Origin: Helichrysum umbraculigerum
Lineage: Eukaryota; Streptophyta; Magnoliopsida; Asterales; Asteraceae
Assembly: GCA_949592205.1 (NCBI GenBank)
Contig: CATIUR010000006.1
Location: forward strand, 68,134,001-68,198,000
DNA length: 64,000 bases
Reading direction: 5' to 3'
In this document: piece by piece, positions 11,301 through 22,047 of the stretch
Position numbering within the stretch: the first letter of the stretch is position 1
Layout: every line of letters starts with the position of its first letter
Position numbers and translations under genes: made by a program
The notes under the pieces: model-generated
The model's input: the letters and a program-made list of their open reading frames with translations, nothing else
What the model was told of the DNA's origin: nothing
Databases searched by the model: none

Positions 11301-13011
11301 AAGGTGCCTCGTCTATCTCAGGTTCGGATGTAGAGATTGATGCTATTTCGACCCATTCGGTTTGGTTTGAAAATTCGTTCGTCTTTAGCTCGTATTTGTT
11401 GACCGATGATGAGGATACTTCGTCATTTCGGGTGAGAATAATTTCTCCGTTGTCGGTGAATTGGAATTCTTGAAATTGAGCGGTTGAAGATTGGTTTATG
11501 GTTAATTCAGGGTTTGGAAATGATAGAGGTTCGGGTTGGCTGATTAATTGAGATTCAAATGGTGGTGGCTCAATACTCATTCCCTTGAAGGAATCCAGGA
11601 TTTCTTTAATTGAAGGAGCTGGATTCGGGGCATCGAGTGTGGATGTATCTCTTTTTAGCCAAGGTATCGGTGTACCGCATCCCAATGGGACGGCTATTGT
11701 TTTGCCATTGGTGCAAGACAACTCCTTTTCAAACAAGGGAAATAGAAGTTCTTCAGAATTTGCTGGCGAAGTGATTGCGGACTGCAGCCCAGGATCCTCG
11801 TCATATAATCTTCGAATGGTGACTACTGTGGTAGGTATCGGGTTCTGGCTGGATAGTGCTAACACTTCGTGGAGATGTTCGTCAAAGATGTCCTGCATAG
11901 TGTCGCACAAACCAAGGTCCTCTTCCAGGGGTTGCTTCATTAATCGATCGACATTAAAGGTGACCTCCTCTTTCCCGACTCTTAGTTTTAAAGATTTTTC
12001 GTTTACGTCGATTACGGCCTTGGCAGTATTTAAGAATGGTCTGCCAAGGATGAGTGGGATGTGGGTGTCTTCCTCTATATCCATGATGATGAAGTCTACT
12101 GGAAAGACGAACTTATCGACCTTGACCATGACATCTTCAGCAATTCCTCGAGGGAGTTTAACTGATCTGTCTGCTAATTGAATGGTCATACGAGTAGGCA
12201 GTAGGTTGTCTAATCCTAATTTCTTATAGAGGGAATAAGGCATGAGATTAACACTAGCACCTAGGTCAGCTAAAGCATTACTAATTTGGATATCTTGGAG
12301 AAAACAAGGTATTGTAAAACGTCCAGTGTCTCCTAACTTAGGTGGAAGACCATGTTGTACAATTAAAGAGCATTCAGCATCTAAGGGTAAACTAACTATT
12401 TGCCTAAGTTTTTCTTTGTTTGAAAGAAGTTCTTTAAAGAATTTGGCACATGTGGGCATTTCTACTAAAGCATCTAATAGTCTAACATTCAAGTGCAAGC
12501 TTTTAAACATTTCCAGATATTTACCGAATTGGGCTTCTTGCTTTTCCTTCTTAAGTCTACCGGGATAAGGTATTCTCATGCGAGGTACATAATCCGGAGT
12601 TTTGGTTGGTGATGAGTCAGGTGTTGTGACAGGGATGTCGATTGACACATGTTCACTTGGTGTAGGTGTGGGCGAAGAAGTGTTTTCGGGGGTGTTATCT
12701 GGTGGTGGTGGATCAACTTTGGTTATTTTTCCTCCCCTAGTGACAATTAACACATCATTGGGTTGAATGGTAGTTGCCGACGTACTTTCCTCAATAAAGT
12801 TCAAGTTTTCCAAAATAGACTCCATGTTAGAAATTAATTTGTTGGAAATTTTTATCATGGCATCAATGTTGTCTTGAAACTCGTCATTCCTTTTGTTTAA
12901 AAGATTTTGTTCAAGAATAAAAAGTGGTAAAAGTTGTTTTGAGGAAGGTAAGCGTTTAATAGGTGAAGGAACAGCCAAAAGCTGGGTCCAATCAGGGTAA
13001 GGTGTTGACAT
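8314..13011 (-). CDS. Element B polyprotein (protease-RT-RNase H-integrase) lacking a gag core
   Basis: One uninterrupted frame of 1565 codons. Residues 1-145 are a short N-terminal piece with a helical Leu/Asn-rich part and a Pro/Thr-rich linker. Residues 150-205 resemble the region that follows gag in Athila elements. The protease-like motif DLGAS is at 249-253 with ILGRPFL at about 321. RT spans about 690-900 with catalytic FMDD near 841-844. RNase H begins near CDASDF (about 989). The integrase HHCC region is near 1207-1249, and the catalytic acids are near 1278, 1336 and 1372. I see no gag capsid domain or zinc knuckles. Only 166 bases separate the ATG from the 5' LTR, so gag appears deleted while the rest stayed open. 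It probably depends on Gag supplied in trans. Confidence 0.88.
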   Translation of the reverse strand: MSTPYPDWTQLLAVPSPIKRLPSSKQLLPLFILEQNLLNKRNDEFQDNIDAMIKISNKLISNMESILENLNFIEESTSATTIQPNDVLIVTRGGKITKVDPPPPDNTPENTSSPTPTPSEHVSIDIPVTTPDSSPTKTPDYVPRMRIPYPGRLKKEKQEAQFGKYLEMFKSLHLNVRLLDALVEMPTCAKFFKELLSNKEKLRQIVSLPLDAECSLIVQHGLPPKLGDTGRFTIPCFLQDIQISNALADLGASVNLMPYSLYKKLGLDNLLPTRMTIQLADRSVKLPRGIAEDVMVKVDKFVFPVDFIIMDIEEDTHIPLILGRPFLNTAKAVIDVNEKSLKLRVGKEEVTFNVDRLMKQPLEEDLGLCDTMQDIFDEHLHEVLALSSQNPIPTTVVTIRRLYDEDPGLQSAITSPANSEELLFPLFEKELSCTNGKTIAVPLGCGTPIPWLKRDTSTLDAPNPAPSIKEILDSFKGMSIEPPPFESQLISQPEPLSFPNPELTINQSSTAQFQEFQFTDNGEIILTRNDEVSSSSVNKYELKTNEFSNQTEWVEIASISTSEPEIDEAPFQAEYEKLNRDEIARMKPSIEEPPNLELKELPPHLEYAYLQGTSQLPVIISKELKPKEKAQLVDVLKSHKKAIAWKISDIQGISPNYCTHKILMENDFKPSVQRQRRVNPKIQDVVKQEVIKLLDAGLIYPISDSPWVSPVQVVPKKGGMTVITNEENELIPTQTVTGWRVCIDYRKLNEATRKDHFPLPFIDQMLERLSGNEFYCFLDGFSGYFQIPLDPKDQEKTTFTCPYGTFAYRRMPFGLCNAPATFQRCMVAIFHDMIEQCMEVFMDDFSVFGDSFASCLSNLDRMLAKCEESNLVLNWEKCHFMVKEGIVLGHRISKSGIEVDKAKVETIAKLPPPTNVKAIRSFLGHAGFYRRFIKDFSKISRPITHLLGKDIKFAFDEGCMKAFDYLNKELTNAPIMVAPDWSLPFEIMCDASDFAVGAVLGQRKDNHFRPIYYASKTLTDAQENYTTTEKELLAVVFAFDKFRSYLILSKTIIYTDHSALKYLFKKQDAKPRLLRWILLLQEFDIEIKDKKGAENVAADHLSRLENPSMEQLAEGDIKDRFPEEQLMSLGGQLQGSQFTDDPWFADIANFVVGGITRKGMPSSQRKRFFRDVKHYFWDDPYLFKVCPNQIIRRCVNGREAEHILHQSHHGPTGGHHAANLTAKKVYDSGFYWPTIFRDAQDLVKRCDICQRFGKITTRNEMPLTNIQACEIFDIWGLDFMGPFPKSYGKEYILVAVDYVSRWAEAQAFPTNDSRVVTKFLKQLFCQFGTPRAIISDRGTHFCNTQFMKLLQQYGVTHKTSTAYHPQTNGQAEITNRALKRILERTVGQHKERWVDKLDDALWAFRTAYKTPLGTTPYRLVYGKACHLPIELEYKAYWALKNCSLDPTITGIHRRMQLNELAELRDQAYESSYKFKERTKLFHDSKLRPTRFNPGDKVLLFNSRFKKFSGKFKMRWSGPFTISKVFPYGAIELEAPDGNFKVNGHRLKHYVEDFPSTEDVYNYESS

Positions 13012-13152
13012 GGTTGACGAAAGGTGGTTAACTAAAACTATTCTAATCCTAAATTAATCCTAAATGCAAAAAGTAACTTTTGATTGATGTTAATCTTTCA
13101 AAAGGATCGCTAAATACTAAAGTCAATAACCTCCTAAAATCGGTTGTCGACG

Positions 13153-13171
13153 CTCCCCGGCAGCGGCGCCA
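13153..13171 (-). promoter_or_regulatory. Primer binding site of element B, tRNA-Asp type
   Basis: Six bases inside the 5' LTR edge the minus strand reads TGGCGCCGCTGCCGGGGAG. This matches the complement of the plant tRNA-Asp 3' end except at about one or two positions. tRNA-Asp priming is known for Athila elements. The comparison is from memory of the tRNA sequence. Confidence 0.75.
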
Positions 13172-13177
13172 AAAACT

Positions 13178-15585
13178 TGTTGGCGCCCGAACAGGTCGGT
13201 GTCGTTAACGATGACTATCCGGGCACCAGCAGTGGGTTTTAAATTTATAAGGCTGGGGCCTAGGGTTACTATTATTGCTAATCTAAGGGCTAGCAAGGAT
13301 AAGTGTGACCTAGGATCGTTCTTCAAAGCGCAACAAATTGAAACTAGGAGAAATTAGAAACTTTTATGAATTTAGCTAGGGCGGAAGGGAGTTGATTTGG
13401 ATTTTGGGTTTTCTACTCTAAGGTTAAACTAAATTAAATCAGAAATGGATATGGATGTTACTTCGGGCGTTCAGCAGTTAAAAGCGATTGTCTACTATGA
13501 AGTGGTTCAGGTGATATTAAAATGTGAAGAGTTCTAATGATGATAGGTTCATAAGTTAATGTGAGTTATTGCTACAATCCTACTATCGGGCTAACGCGGA
13601 GGTGTCCACAATTAGGCAAATAGAATGTCACGTGGGTTGCAGAATATATTAAAGCATACACCGAAAGTTCTCTCAAATGCATGTCCATATTATCTGACAG
13701 TTAATCTCGAATCCTATTCCCCAATCTCGGTCATCATAGACGTCCGAATCATGGCACAGTTTGTTGAATAAACAATCTTGTAAACGGGTTTTACCCTCGT
13801 CGGAATAAGTTGGAAGAACTGGTCTAAGCGGTCAGATAAGATGTCATCACTTATTCGTATGAATTATCAACATTACTCAAGTATGTAACAAGACAGGGGT
13901 GGTTTATATTGCAAATAGAAACTTAAGTAATACGTTTGTTAATTAATCCATAACACAACTACCTTCGGTCGTTCTCGACTTCCATACGTTTGTACTTTGC
14001 CATAAGCATTTCCAGTACTATATCGAAGAACAGTTGAATAGGGGCCGTCATGTTATTTCACAACAATTAAGGCTAGGTGTATTTTATTAGTACGATAATC
14101 CTAAGGCAACAATCAAACAAGAACATGCAATAAGACAATCAAGATAATAGTTAAACCTAAGCATACAAATGTATTAATTAAATCGAGGATATTCCGAAAG
14201 TTGTCTCAAAAATACCGTCTGTCCAAATTAAATCTTAATCTACCTCTATTCCCATATTCCGTGTCTCTTGGATCCTAATTTGGTCTAGAGAACACCGGCC
14301 ATGCCGAGCTCAATGATTCAATCAAACATAGTATAACTAAGTGACCAGTACCCTATGAGTTAGCTACGTTCATTTTTGGATAAGGTTTTAGTCACAACAT
14401 GAGTTGGGCAGATAAACAATAAAGATTCAATTCCTACATCTATTCATGATACAAAGCACCCGTAATCTCATAGCATACATTATAACCACATATTTAAATC
14501 TTTCCTAAACGACTATCATAGCAGACAATTGAGTTATTTAGCAAATCATGGCAATTCTAGCATGCATATTTAAATTTATTAAAGAAAGAAAGGACATAAT
14601 TAAATATGGAAGATAGATTAAAAACCTGATAAAGAAATACAATAACTCGTAGCTACAAATGCGTCCCGGAGCACCTCCGTACAAATCTTCCTCGACTAGT
14701 TAGATAGCTAGTCTAATTAACCACGGAAGTATTACAATAAAGAAAGAAAAGAACGGATGGTGAGAAAGTGTGAAATAGGCTAGAAAGAGTGCATATGTTG
14801 GTGTGTTTTAAATGAACCAAAGGCCTCCTATCTATAGGTGAGCTTTGGCTCACATTAGCACAAGTTATCCTTGAGGCTCATGTTAGAAGACTTTCCAAAA
14901 GTGGCTTGTACAATGCGAAAAGTAGGCGAACCGGGTACCGTACAACGCGAAAAGTAGGCGAACCGGGTACCAAAACTTGCCAAAAACGGAAACCGGGACG
15001 GGGGTAGGGTGGCCGACGGCGCCAGCCAGGTGGCCGGCGGCGGCTGGCTGGTGGCCGGCGGCGGTGGGCCCCACCCCGCCCCGTTGCGCAATCTTTTTCT
15101 TCGTTTCTTGATTCGTGCGTGTTTTCTTCGTTATACATCTGTTTGAGTTGATTCTTTTTTTGTTGGATTTGTAATTCAAAAACGAAGATTTTGACATAGA
15201 ATATGTCTGAAAATGAGGTCCCTAGCTCCAGATATTGCGTACGGATCATTTGGATCTTCCGGCGGGCGCGAAATCTTCATTTTTCACCCGTTTTGGTTGA
15301 TTCTTCTTTCGTTGGATTCGAATTTTAAAAACGAACATCTTGGGAATATCGGATGTTGATGGAGGGCACTTTAGTCTTGAAATCTCATTTTTAAGCCCTG
15401 AATCTTCAAACGTATGTGGAATCTTCGTTTCTCAACCGTTTTGCTCGATTTTTATCGTGCAACCTCGTATTGACCATCTTGGCATAATGTTACTGATTTG
15501 TGCTGTTTCTGAGTTAATATGCCGAAAGTCATTCCAGAATGAGAGAGATATCGGTAGTAAAAACGTGATTTTTTACGCGACATCA
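13178..15585 (-). repeat. Element B 5' LTR (right copy, 2408 bp)
   Basis: Same ends as the left LTR and nearly the same sequence. It has two copies of the 32-base unit (14908-14939 and 14940-14971). It is followed by ATTTC at 15586-15590. The long open frame starting at 15340 begins in this LTR by chance and runs into element A integrase. Confidence 0.95.
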
Positions 15586-15590
15586 ATTTC

Positions 15591-17043
15591 TCAGTTAAAA
15601 GCCGCACAGTCCGAGGTTTTTATGGATGTTAATTTGAAATCTGAAATTTTGCTGAAACGAAAGGATTTATTGGTTGATGATTCTCGAGGTTTGAAAACCT
15701 TTCAGTCTCGGGTTTGGGTTCCATTGATTGGGGGACTTCGGGATTTGATATTATCTGAGGCACATAAATCTAGATTATCTGTTCATCCTGGAAGTACAAA
15801 GATGTATAATGACCTGAAACCTCTTTATTGGTGGCCTACGATGAAAACCGATGTTGCACGTGTTGTAGAAACTTGTCATATTTGTTCCCAGGTGAAAGCA
15901 GAGCATCAGAAACCGTATGGTTCATTGAGACAGCTGGATATTCCCGAGTGGAAATGGGAGCATATTACTATGGATTTTGTCACCAAACTTCCCAAAACAC
16001 AGAAAGGTAACGATATGATTTGGGTGATTGTTGATAGATTGACTAAGAGTGCACACTTTCTGGCTACCAGTGAGACTGCTTCTTTGACTCGATTGTCCCA
16101 GTTGTATATTCATGAGATAGTTTCGAGGCATGGGATACCGTTATCTATTGTGTCAGATAGGGATTCCAGGTTTATTTCTGGATTTTGGCAGAGTTTACAG
16201 CGGGAATTGGGTACTAGAGTTAAACTCAGTACGGCTTATCACCCACAGACAGATGGTCAGACAGAGCGTACCATTCAGACTCTGGAAGATATGCTGCGGG
16301 CTTGTGTATTAGAGTATGGTGGTTCTTGGGATTCTCATTTGCCTTTGGTAGAGTTCGCTTATAATAACTCTTACCATTCTAGTATTGGTATGCCACCGTA
16401 CGAGATGTTATATGGACGTCGCTGCAGAACACCCACTTGCTGGTTAGAGGCTGGAGAAAAGTAGTTCGCAGGTCCTGATATTGTACAGATTACAGCCGAT
16501 AAATTTGCTATAGCTCGTGAGAAACTGAAAGCTGCCAGAGATCGACAGAAACAGTATGCTGATCCACGCCGTCGTCCTGTTACTTTTGTTGAGGGTGAAC
16601 TTGTTTCTTTAAAGGTTTCCCCGTGGAAAGGTGTAATCAGATTTGGAAAGCGTGGAAAACTCGCCCCGAGGTATATTGGTCCTTTTAGAATCAGGCAGGT
16701 GGTTAATGATCAGACGGTCGCCTTGAATCTTCCTCCTGAGTTATCTGGTATTCATGACACTTTTAATGTTTGTTACTTGAGGAAATGTAATGTGGAGGAT
16801 CAATCCCAAATCCTTCCATTACAGGACCTTAGAGTTGATTCTAGTCAGAAACTAGTTGAGGAACCCATTGAGTTAGTTGATAGAAAGGTGACTAAGTTAC
16901 GTAAGAAAGAGATCCCGATGGTTTTAGTAAAGTGGAGACATAGTTTGGGGGCAAACCTTACTTGGGAGACCGAGTCGAGCATGCGCTCACGATATCCTCA
17001 TTTGTTTGAATCTAGCGAGATTTCGGGGACGAAATCTTCCTAA
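15591..17043 (+). pseudogene. Element A integrase and chromodomain-like tail, second part
   Basis: Reading resumes after element B in the frame left at 3357. The integrase zinc-binding region (HPGSTKMYNDL, then CHICSQVK near 15870-15897) is followed by the catalytic core: DFVTK near 15970, SDRDSRF near 16156 and TERTIQTLE near 16261. A TAG at 16462-16464 interrupts it where element D has a sense codon. The same frame continues to 17043 and ends in a chromodomain-like tail (VLVKWRHSLGANLTWETE). That tail, with RT motifs, places A in the Tekay type of chromoviruses. Confidence 0.9.
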
Positions 17044-17053
17044 GGAGGGGAGA
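17042..17053 (+). promoter_or_regulatory. Polypurine tract of element A
   Basis: AAGGAGGGGAGA lies two bases before the 3' LTR edge TGTAAC, directly after the pol stop codon. Confidence 0.85.
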
Positions 17054-17055
17054 TT

Positions 17056-18909
17056 TGTAACACCCGCTTTTGTGACTATCTGGTAATTTCCTTTAAATTA
17101 AATGTTATTAGTTGCTATACTTTAAATATTGTGTTTATATATGTTTTGAATTATAACTTAGTGAATTTGGTTAAGAATTAATTGTGACTAGTGAACTATA
17201 AACTGTTTTAAATAGTTATAGCTCACGGTAAAATAAAATAGTTTTCTCGCAAAATGGTTTTTAAGTTCCAGACAATAGATTGAAAGGGGACTAGTTTTAA
17301 GGAAATGCGGAGTCGGTTTTGAAATTGACCGACTTGTTTAAAAACCTTCCCAAAAGGGAAAGTTTCCATTTTCTTCTAAAACCTTGTGAAACAAAAAACC
17401 TAGAACTTAAACAAGAAATCAAAAGAGATTAAGCTGTGATTTTGGAATCATTTCACTACAATCATAACCTTGGTTCCTTTCTAATTCAAAGGTAAGATTC
17501 TTATGATTACTATAAATATGAATATGATGATTGTTGAATTGGTTATAAGTTGGAATGTGAAATTGAAGATGAAATTGAGGTGTGATGTTACTAGTGGTTA
17601 TAATACTTCTTGTTGTAGTATAAATGATTACAGGAATTGAGTTTGGAGGTTTTGGAAATAAATTTCGGAGCTGGGTTTAAGTCCAGTCGAACAGCGCTGG
17701 AAGATGGATAGTACCCGGCGGGTAGTATCCTTACCCGGCGGGTAGATCATCTTAGCCGGGAACCCGGTGGGTAAAGGGGTTACCCGGCGGCTTGTAGAGA
17801 CTTTAAAACCCGACTTGTTTCTGTTACAACCCAAATCTAATTCACCCGGCGGCTAACCCGGGAACCCGACGGGTAGAATGGGTTACCCGGCGGGCAAGGT
17901 GGGTACCCGGCGGGTACTTGTGTTTTGCAGGAATTTTTAGTTGATTAACATGTGATGATTTATACAAGTTTTAATAATAATATTACTAATGTATTAAGTA
18001 TGATAAGATGATATGATACTAAAATGTACTTGATATGTAGAATACTTTTGATATTGAGTTAATATGACAATTTATATAAAATGTACGATATTGAATGAAT
18101 TACTGATTTGTGATTCTGTTGTGGTGTTTACAGATACACCGAAGACTCAGTGAGTTAGTCAGCTGAGTAAGTGAAGTAAAGTTGACAGGTGAATAGACTT
18201 GGAACTTCAGTGTGGTTTGGTTGTGACTTATTGGTTACAACGATATAAATATAGTGATTATTGATTATATTGTTGATATAAATATATATAACTGTGATGT
18301 GTTGCCTATGTGCATTTTGGTGATTCGGGGGTCAACAATTGTTGGACTGATTGCTACAGGTTAGTCAATGTGAGATTTGTAATCATGTGTTGAGAATGGA
18401 ACACATATTGATTAAAGGTAGCAATCAGTTATTGGTAAAATCACTGTATTGGCCTGCAGTGATTGTAAGTGTTGCTTGGTGAGCCATCCGCGGTCAGAGG
18501 GCTTTACAAGGACCACCGATCCTCTTGGTGATGTTGTGTCAAAGTGATATTGCTGATAATTGATATTGTTATAGCTAAGTCAAACTGTTTGTAACAGGTT
18601 TATTCACTTAGCTTCGTGCTAATTCCGTTGTTTACTCCTTGCAGGTTTATGTGATGTTTTGGGACTGGGCAAGGAGTGACTGGGAGTTGTTTGACCAGGA
18701 TTACTCTGATTTTGTTAGATACAGTTACTCGTGTTTTGGTTATATAATAATTATGATAAAGTAATGGTTTGTAAACTAGCAGTTAATACTTATAACTTGT
18801 AATATGTTTTGATAGATGACATAATGTCATCCATGTGTATATGAATGGGATTTCGCTTCCGATTATAGTAAAAAAAAAAAAATGTCGTGTAAAATTGGTG
18901 CGTGTTATA
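17056..18909 (+). repeat. Element A 3' LTR (1854 bp)
   Basis: It starts TGTAACACCC after the polypurine tract and ends GTGTTATA, the same end seen in D's 5' LTR and in solo LTR F. It shares several blocks with D and F, for example around the phrase TTCCAGACAATAGATTGA and a CTCAGTGTG block near 18210. It holds an array of CCGGCGG-type inverted repeats (17711-17919), a donor-like GGTAAG at 17491 and an acceptor-like TTTACAG near 18127-18133. Confidence 0.85.
17711..17919. repeat. Array of TACCCGGCGGGTA inverted repeats in A LTR
   Basis: About eight perfect or degenerate copies. The core TACCCG-G-CGGGTA is a perfect inverted repeat around one G. Copies at about 17712, 17732 and 17904 are complete; others have changes in one arm. 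Confidence 0.85.
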
Positions 18910-19983
18910 GGTTGAGTACCCGGCGGGTACTACCTTTACCCGGCGGGAAGTTCAAGTTTTAAGGGTACCCGACTGGTAATCAGGGTACCCGGCTGCTACT
19001 ACAGGCTTAAAACGGAGACTTCATTCTGTTACCACAACTTTTAATTCACCCGGCTGGTGGGAATGAGTACCCGGTGGGTACTTGTGCTACCCGGCGAGTA
19101 ACCAATGATTTTTGTGACTTTTTGCTTTTAGCCTAAATACTTGTGTTCTTGTTTATGTTATACTAGTTATGAACTGGATTACTAATTCATATTTCCGTTT
19201 TGTTCTCAAACACGGAGAAGACTCAGTAATATAAGATTTCCGAGTTAACAGCTGAGATTATCAGGTGAGTGGATCTGTAACTCTCAGTGTGATTTAGTAA
19301 ACGTAGTACTACTATTGACAGACTGTTTAGTCTGACATGATGCCATGATGATTATGGATTATGTGATACTTGGCCATTAGGCATATGTGATTCATTCAGA
19401 GGTCAACCCTGGTTGGGCTTGGTTGTTATTGTTTGGCCGGCGGGGGGTTCCTTGTACTTATCGTTGATAGGAACCTGTGTCGTGTGAAGATAGCAACAAG
19501 CTATCAGTTAACCTCTATATTGGCCTGCAGTTGGTTTTAAGTGTTCTTGGAGGACCACCGCGGCATGAGGGTACCTCAAGAACCACCGATCATCTTTGAC
19601 GCAATGTGTTTACAATTATTTGTTGTAAACATATTTGTTATGCTAAGTTAGACTATCGGTTATACATTCTATCACTTAGCCTTGTGCTAATCTCACCACC
19701 CTACTTCTTGCAGGTTATAGATTTTGATATAACTGGTTGGGGCAAGAAGCTTTGTTGTTGGAATGTTTGACGATCAGCTTACTCTGATAATGTTTTGATA
19801 CTTAATGTAGTAATGATTTGTTATAACACCCAGATTGATACATTTTGGTTTTAAACTAGTATGGCTGTTATGTATAATATGTAATGTAATTGATAATGTA
19901 TGTTTTGACCAAACGCTTCCGAATGTTAGATATATATATATATATATATATATAAAATGGTTCTGAAAACAGGGGGTGTTATA
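18910..19983 (+). repeat. Element D 5' LTR, right-hand fragment
   Basis: It begins mid-LTR directly after element A. Bases 18910-19210 match D's 3' LTR at 49241-49523, including the CCGGCGG-type array. It ends GGGGGTGTTATA and is followed two bases later by a primer site. A (TA)n tract sits at about 19930-19954. The acceptor-like TTCTCAG seen in the 3' copy reads TTCTCAA here. Confidence 0.88.
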
Positions 19984-19986
19984 AGT

Positions 19987-19998
19987 TGGTATCAGAGC
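19987..19998 (+). promoter_or_regulatory. Primer binding site of element D, initiator tRNA-Met type
   Basis: TGGTATCAGAGC lies three bases after the LTR end. This is the usual plant initiator tRNA-Met primer site for chromoviruses. Confidence 0.9.
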
Positions 19999-21220
19999 AT
20001 AGATTTGTGTGAATTGAACATAAGTGTGACAACTCTCCAAATTAGGTATTAATTAAACATTAAGCATATGCATTCTTACGCTAATTTCCTGGTTAAGTTT
20101 AAACAAAACTTTTTGTTGTGATGTAAGCCTAGCAAGCCCAAATACTTTTAAACAAAAAGTATTACGTAATACGTAATTATGTATAATTATGTACAAATGT
20201 ATCGGAACGAACCCGACAAAAATAAATGACAAAGGTTCGTGACACAAAAATAATTAATAATTCAATTAATAATTACGAGCATTAATATATCTATAACATA
20301 TAGATAGAATGAATTAAATATACGTTTAACGTAAAACGTATTATAAACGAACAGAAACAATTTTAAAACGTACCCAAAAATCACAAATGATAAAAACTCT
20401 ATTTTTCTCATACATTTGAAAGTATTTAGAACATTACCTCAAAATATGAAGTCATAATTTAACTAAAATTTGGCGGTTATTTGGACGCGCGCAGTAAAAT
20501 GTACAAAATTGTACAACTGTAAAAAATAATGAGAACATCATTATTCTAAACTTAAATAACGAATCAGGAGAGCTTCTACAAAATAAAAATATAAAATGTT
20601 ATAAATTATATTGCTATAATTATACCCGTACCCGAAATTAACGGACCTAATTTAGTCACCAAACTTCAATAATTGGTGAGACCGGCTACTGGTGATACTC
20701 CATACCGTTTGAAATATTTAACTCCCATTTCCTTCCTTCCTGAAGATCATCACACACACACAACATATCATAATCATCTATTTCTTCCTTTTACTCTCTA
20801 AAATAAACAAGATCAGAGGCAGCAAACAGCAGCAGAGGAGTAGCAGTAGAACAACAAACCAGGAACAACATCATCATCATCATCATCGGCATATTATCAC
20901 CACCATTTTTCACTTTGTAAGGAAATCTCTTTATTTGATTTCTACACTTGAAATTCGTTATACAACTTATTTATACATCATAATCTATACATATAACACA
21001 TAAATTTGATGATTACTTGATTGTTCTTGAAAATGGGTTTATAAAACCAAAATTATAAATCCAAAAGTCATAAACGAAAACTTGTTAAAAACGTGATATT
21101 AAGATGTTAAAATGCTATATTTCATTGTTATAAACGTTTGAGACTAAGATACAAATGATTGGAACCAAACAAAACGAGTATATACATGCTCTGTTACGAA
21201 CTGGACTATGAAAATGTGCA

Positions 21221-21590
21221 GGATCCGGCGGATCCTGCATTGATCCGGCGGATCGCCGGCGGATCACCCACGGATCCGGCGGATCACCCACGGATCCGGC
21301 GGATCACCCACAGATTACCCACGGATCCCCTACGGATCCGACGGATCCCAAAGCTTCACACGCACATAACTTTGTGAACTAATACGATACACGAGTAAAA
21401 GACACTCGAGATCCGGCGGATCACCTCAAGGATCCGGCGGATCCTAACTTCGAACACGCGCACACTTTTGAACGATGAACGAGTAATGGACCGTGTTCGA
21501 TCAACACGATCCGGCGGATCCACCATAGGATCCGGCGGATCCTAATAATTTCACAAGATCCGGAGGATCCTAAAAAGGATCCGGTGGAAC
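21221..21590. repeat. GATCCGGCGGATC inverted-repeat array in C 5' LTR
   Basis: About ten perfect or one-base variants of GATCCG-G-CGGATC, many extended to GGATCCGGCGGATCC. Several are separated by the short spacer ACCCACG. A matching array in the 3' LTR is at about 39084-39506. Confidence 0.9.
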
Positions 21591-21765
21591 CTTTTTACTT
21601 GGACAACAAAATGATTTTTGGTATTTAAACATATACGATTCTGTTAACGATTATAATTGGTACAAGAGATTACCGAGACATAGTAAACTGTTAATGATAC
21701 ATAAACGGAACAAACTATTGGACACGGACATTGGACCAATTAACTCGTGCGAACGAATGACATAT

Positions 21766-22047
<282 letters not shown>

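Larger units (their letters stand above)
3358..15585 (-). mobile_element. Element B: Athila-like Ty3/gypsy retrotransposon inserted in A
   Basis: The element is 12,228 bases long with two nearly identical LTRs (3358-5797 and 13178-15585) and a 5-base duplication ATTTC. Its coding strand is minus, so the right LTR is the 5' LTR. Athila placement rests on RT and protease motifs (DLGAS, FMDDFSVFG, YGTFAYRRMPFGLCNA), on a primer site resembling the tRNA-Asp 3' end, and on a long 3' region after pol where Athila elements often carry an extra frame. The gag core is not visible between the 5' LTR and protease. Confidence 0.93.
1..18909 (+). mobile_element. Element A: Tekay-like Ty3/gypsy retrotransposon, 5' LTR off-window
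   Basis: The window opens in the 5' leader of this element: bases 1-140 resemble the leader of element D at about 43735-43870. It continues through a broken gag-pol, a polypurine tract and a 3' LTR ending at 18909. It is split by element B (3358-15585), whose ATTTC target duplication restores the A reading order. After the 3' LTR the sequence resumes in the middle of an LTR of element D. D's own 3' LTR shows the matching uninterrupted site near 49240, so A most likely inserted into D's 5' LTR with GGTTG (18910-18914) as one copy of its target duplication. The other copy would be left of the window. Confidence 0.85.

Noticed and set aside
11585..12568. Plus-strand frames of 198 and 108 aa.
   Set aside because: Antisense shadows of the Athila-like pol frame.
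15340..15585. Open frame running from the B LTR into A integrase, giving a 374-aa protein.
   Set aside because: The first part is chance reading of the LTR; only bases from about 15586 onward are integrase.
21159..21377. 72-aa frame with DPADP/IRRI repeats.
   Set aside because: It is the translated CCGGCGG dyad array; the right LTR copy differs in length.
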